Source: Hymenolepis diminuta (Eukaryota; Platyhelminthes; Cestoda; Cyclophyllidea; Hymenolepididae). Taken from it: 64,000 nucleotides of DNA. The notes under the pieces were generated by a model. That model did no database searches, was not told where the DNA came from, and worked only from the letters and a program-made list of their open reading frames with translations. The translations under genes and the position numbers were made by a program. Each line of letters starts with the position of its first letter. Position 1 is the stretch's first letter. Of this stretch, positions 62,508-64,000 are shown in pieces. Where the stretch lies: the NCBI GenBank assembly GCA_900708905.1, contig CAADRB010000001.1, positions 626,004 to 690,003 of the forward strand, read 5' to 3'.

Positions 62508-64000
62508 ATCCTCATACCTTGATCCGTAAGTTTAGTTAAAATATTTTTGTTACTAATTTTATTATTAGTAGTAACTGATTCAAATTTGTCTTCAGATGTG
62601 CCTACGGAATAGCGTGCTGGAGTGAACGTTGTGCCTTCTCGTCCTACTTTTTTCTAACTGAGATGTTTTCCTATTTTTTATGTGAAGAGGTCAATTATTA
62701 TTATCGTCAGTGGGAATTGCATGATTTTACTCAATGGTAAATTTTATTTTTCTTGGACTTATTTGTTCCTAATGGATCGAAGAAAGAAAATCTTTTTTCT
62801 TTTTGGTCACTCTAATCTTTGTGATTGATTTTCATGAATAAAGGATTTTGTGCGACTTGATTTTTTTGTGGTTCTAATAACACCCTTTATTTAACAGATA
62901 TCTATTCAAATATTCAAAGACAAGATTTTTGGGGGAGGGCAGATGAATTTTGTTTATGGGATTTGAGATTTTCTCTTATTCGCTGCTCAATTTAGTTTGA
63001 AGAGCATATTTTGGCAGGTTTCCTACTTTCAGGCAATTATTAAGTTTATCTATCTACAACTTTCAAATTTGAATATCTATCACCCCAAGGTAATCTAGTA
63101 TCGCATTTAATGTCAATATTCTGTATTGACTTCTAACTCCATTTAGAGAAGCGTTTTGCAACACGCCATGGACAGAGGAATGGCGTCAAGGAGTCTATCT
63201 ACTGAAACTCGAATTCTGCCACCTTTCTCCCCTTCTATTAGCCAAAATTAATATGTCTGATTGGCCATTTTATTCACTAGGTTTGCACCAATTAGCATCG
63301 ACTTCACGTCCTCTGATTTTGTAGACGGGTATGTTAACCTCTGCGATGGTCGGTAAAGGTTTTGACGCCACGTGTCACAGACTCAACCAAGGATGGAAGA
63401 GCAGCTTAGCTTCTCACTTTACTAGAGAGTCGAGCAACAGTTAAATGAACTTAACTTATCCACTCTAACAATTGCCGAAATCTTGAGAGTAAAACCAAAG
63501 AGCTTGGCAGTTAGCAAGTCTTTACCCAATCCCATTGAAGTGTGATAAAATTGTATCAGGATGTTAAAAATGTGGGCTTTGTTGAATCGATATTTGGGAT
63601 AAGGGTAAAAGTGATAAGTGGATGAAGAAGGCGATGAAAAGAGAAAGCTATAAAGGGTCTGATTACTTATAAAATCAATAAATGGGGTTTGGGTTGCTAC
63701 GAATATTTGATTTAAAATTTGTTACTTTGTGCAATTTTGATCGAAGGGATAGATAACTTCTACTTATATTTATATCAGTAGTATAGCTTTTCTTTGATTC
63801 AATCAATGGTCTCAGAACACAAAAGTGAACGGATTTGAGAGGAAGATTAGCGTTGAAAATCACTCGAAAATGTAGTAAAAACTTCTATAATAAGGGTCAT
63901 TTTAACCGTAGAATCAGGACACGCAATCTTCTTACTTTTGGGGAAACATACAGAAACAAACACCATTCAATTAAACTGACCCTCAACTATTATCAGTTTT
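62508..64000. other. Right-edge region, no gene beyond the candidate tail exon
   Basis: AT-rich with repeat R2 copy e. The 62-codon minus frame at 63675-63863 has no motif. Confidence 0.4.
63145..63365 (+). repeat. Dispersed repeat R2, copy e
   Basis: Opens GAAGCGTTTTGCAACA, with GAAACTCGAATTCTGCCA in the middle, and ends GTATGTTAACCTCTGCG like copy a. Confidence 0.6.

Overview
The window is nuclear DNA of a flatworm (Platyhelminthes), most likely a parasitic neodermatan (trematode or cestode). The grounds are AT-rich sequence, genes cut into many small exons, many introns of 33-47 bases next to kilobase introns, decayed Ty3-type retrotransposons and several unnamed dispersed repeat families. 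There are no operons, CRISPR arrays or tRNA genes that I can see. The species cannot be fixed from the sequence alone.

Layout. 0-2.4 kb: part of an unidentified minus-strand gene running off the left edge, an overlapping broken plus-strand reading frame, and a Ty3 remnant. 2.4-11.4 kb: mostly empty, with two pseudogene candidates and two repeat families. 11.4-20.7 kb (+): a gene of about 13-15 exons for a VHS-GAT (TOM1/GGA/STAM-like) protein ending in a C2H2 zinc finger, with internally duplicated exons. 22.4 kb: one orphan terminal-exon candidate. 24.9-29.9 kb (+): RNF170, five exons, complete. 30.05-30.86 kb (-): NME5, five exons, complete, convergent with RNF170. 31.9-34.7 kb: Ty3 LTRs and an element lacking the reverse transcriptase region. 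36.25-37.25 kb (+): an intronless actin pseudogene. 38.6-49.0 kb (-): androglobin (ADGB), 17 exons, apparently complete. 52.3-56.5 kb (+): bifunctional 6-phosphofructo-2-kinase/fructose-2,6-bisphosphatase (PFKFB), without its first exon(s), and with a second possible terminal exon near 62.5 kb. The rest is intron or intergenic DNA with repeats.

Functional reading. NME5 is a radial-spoke/axonemal nucleoside-diphosphate-kinase-like protein and androglobin is a testis/ciliated-cell protein in animals, so two of the four clear genes point to flagella and sperm. RNF170 is an ER-membrane ubiquitin ligase, the VHS-GAT protein would sort ubiquitinated endosomal cargo, and PFKFB sets fructose-2,6-bisphosphate and so glycolytic flux. 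Nothing suggests that they act as one pathway; this looks like ordinary eukaryotic gene order.

Exon borders were set by hand from GT/AG signals, reading phase and remembered family features. RNF170, NME5, ADGB and PFKFB stay in phase across every junction given. The most unusual items are the VHS-GAT gene (two pairs of equal-length exons, and a tandemly duplicated micro-exon pair in which each copy has lost a different member) and the flatworm androglobin with a reduced protease-like region and no visible IQ motif.
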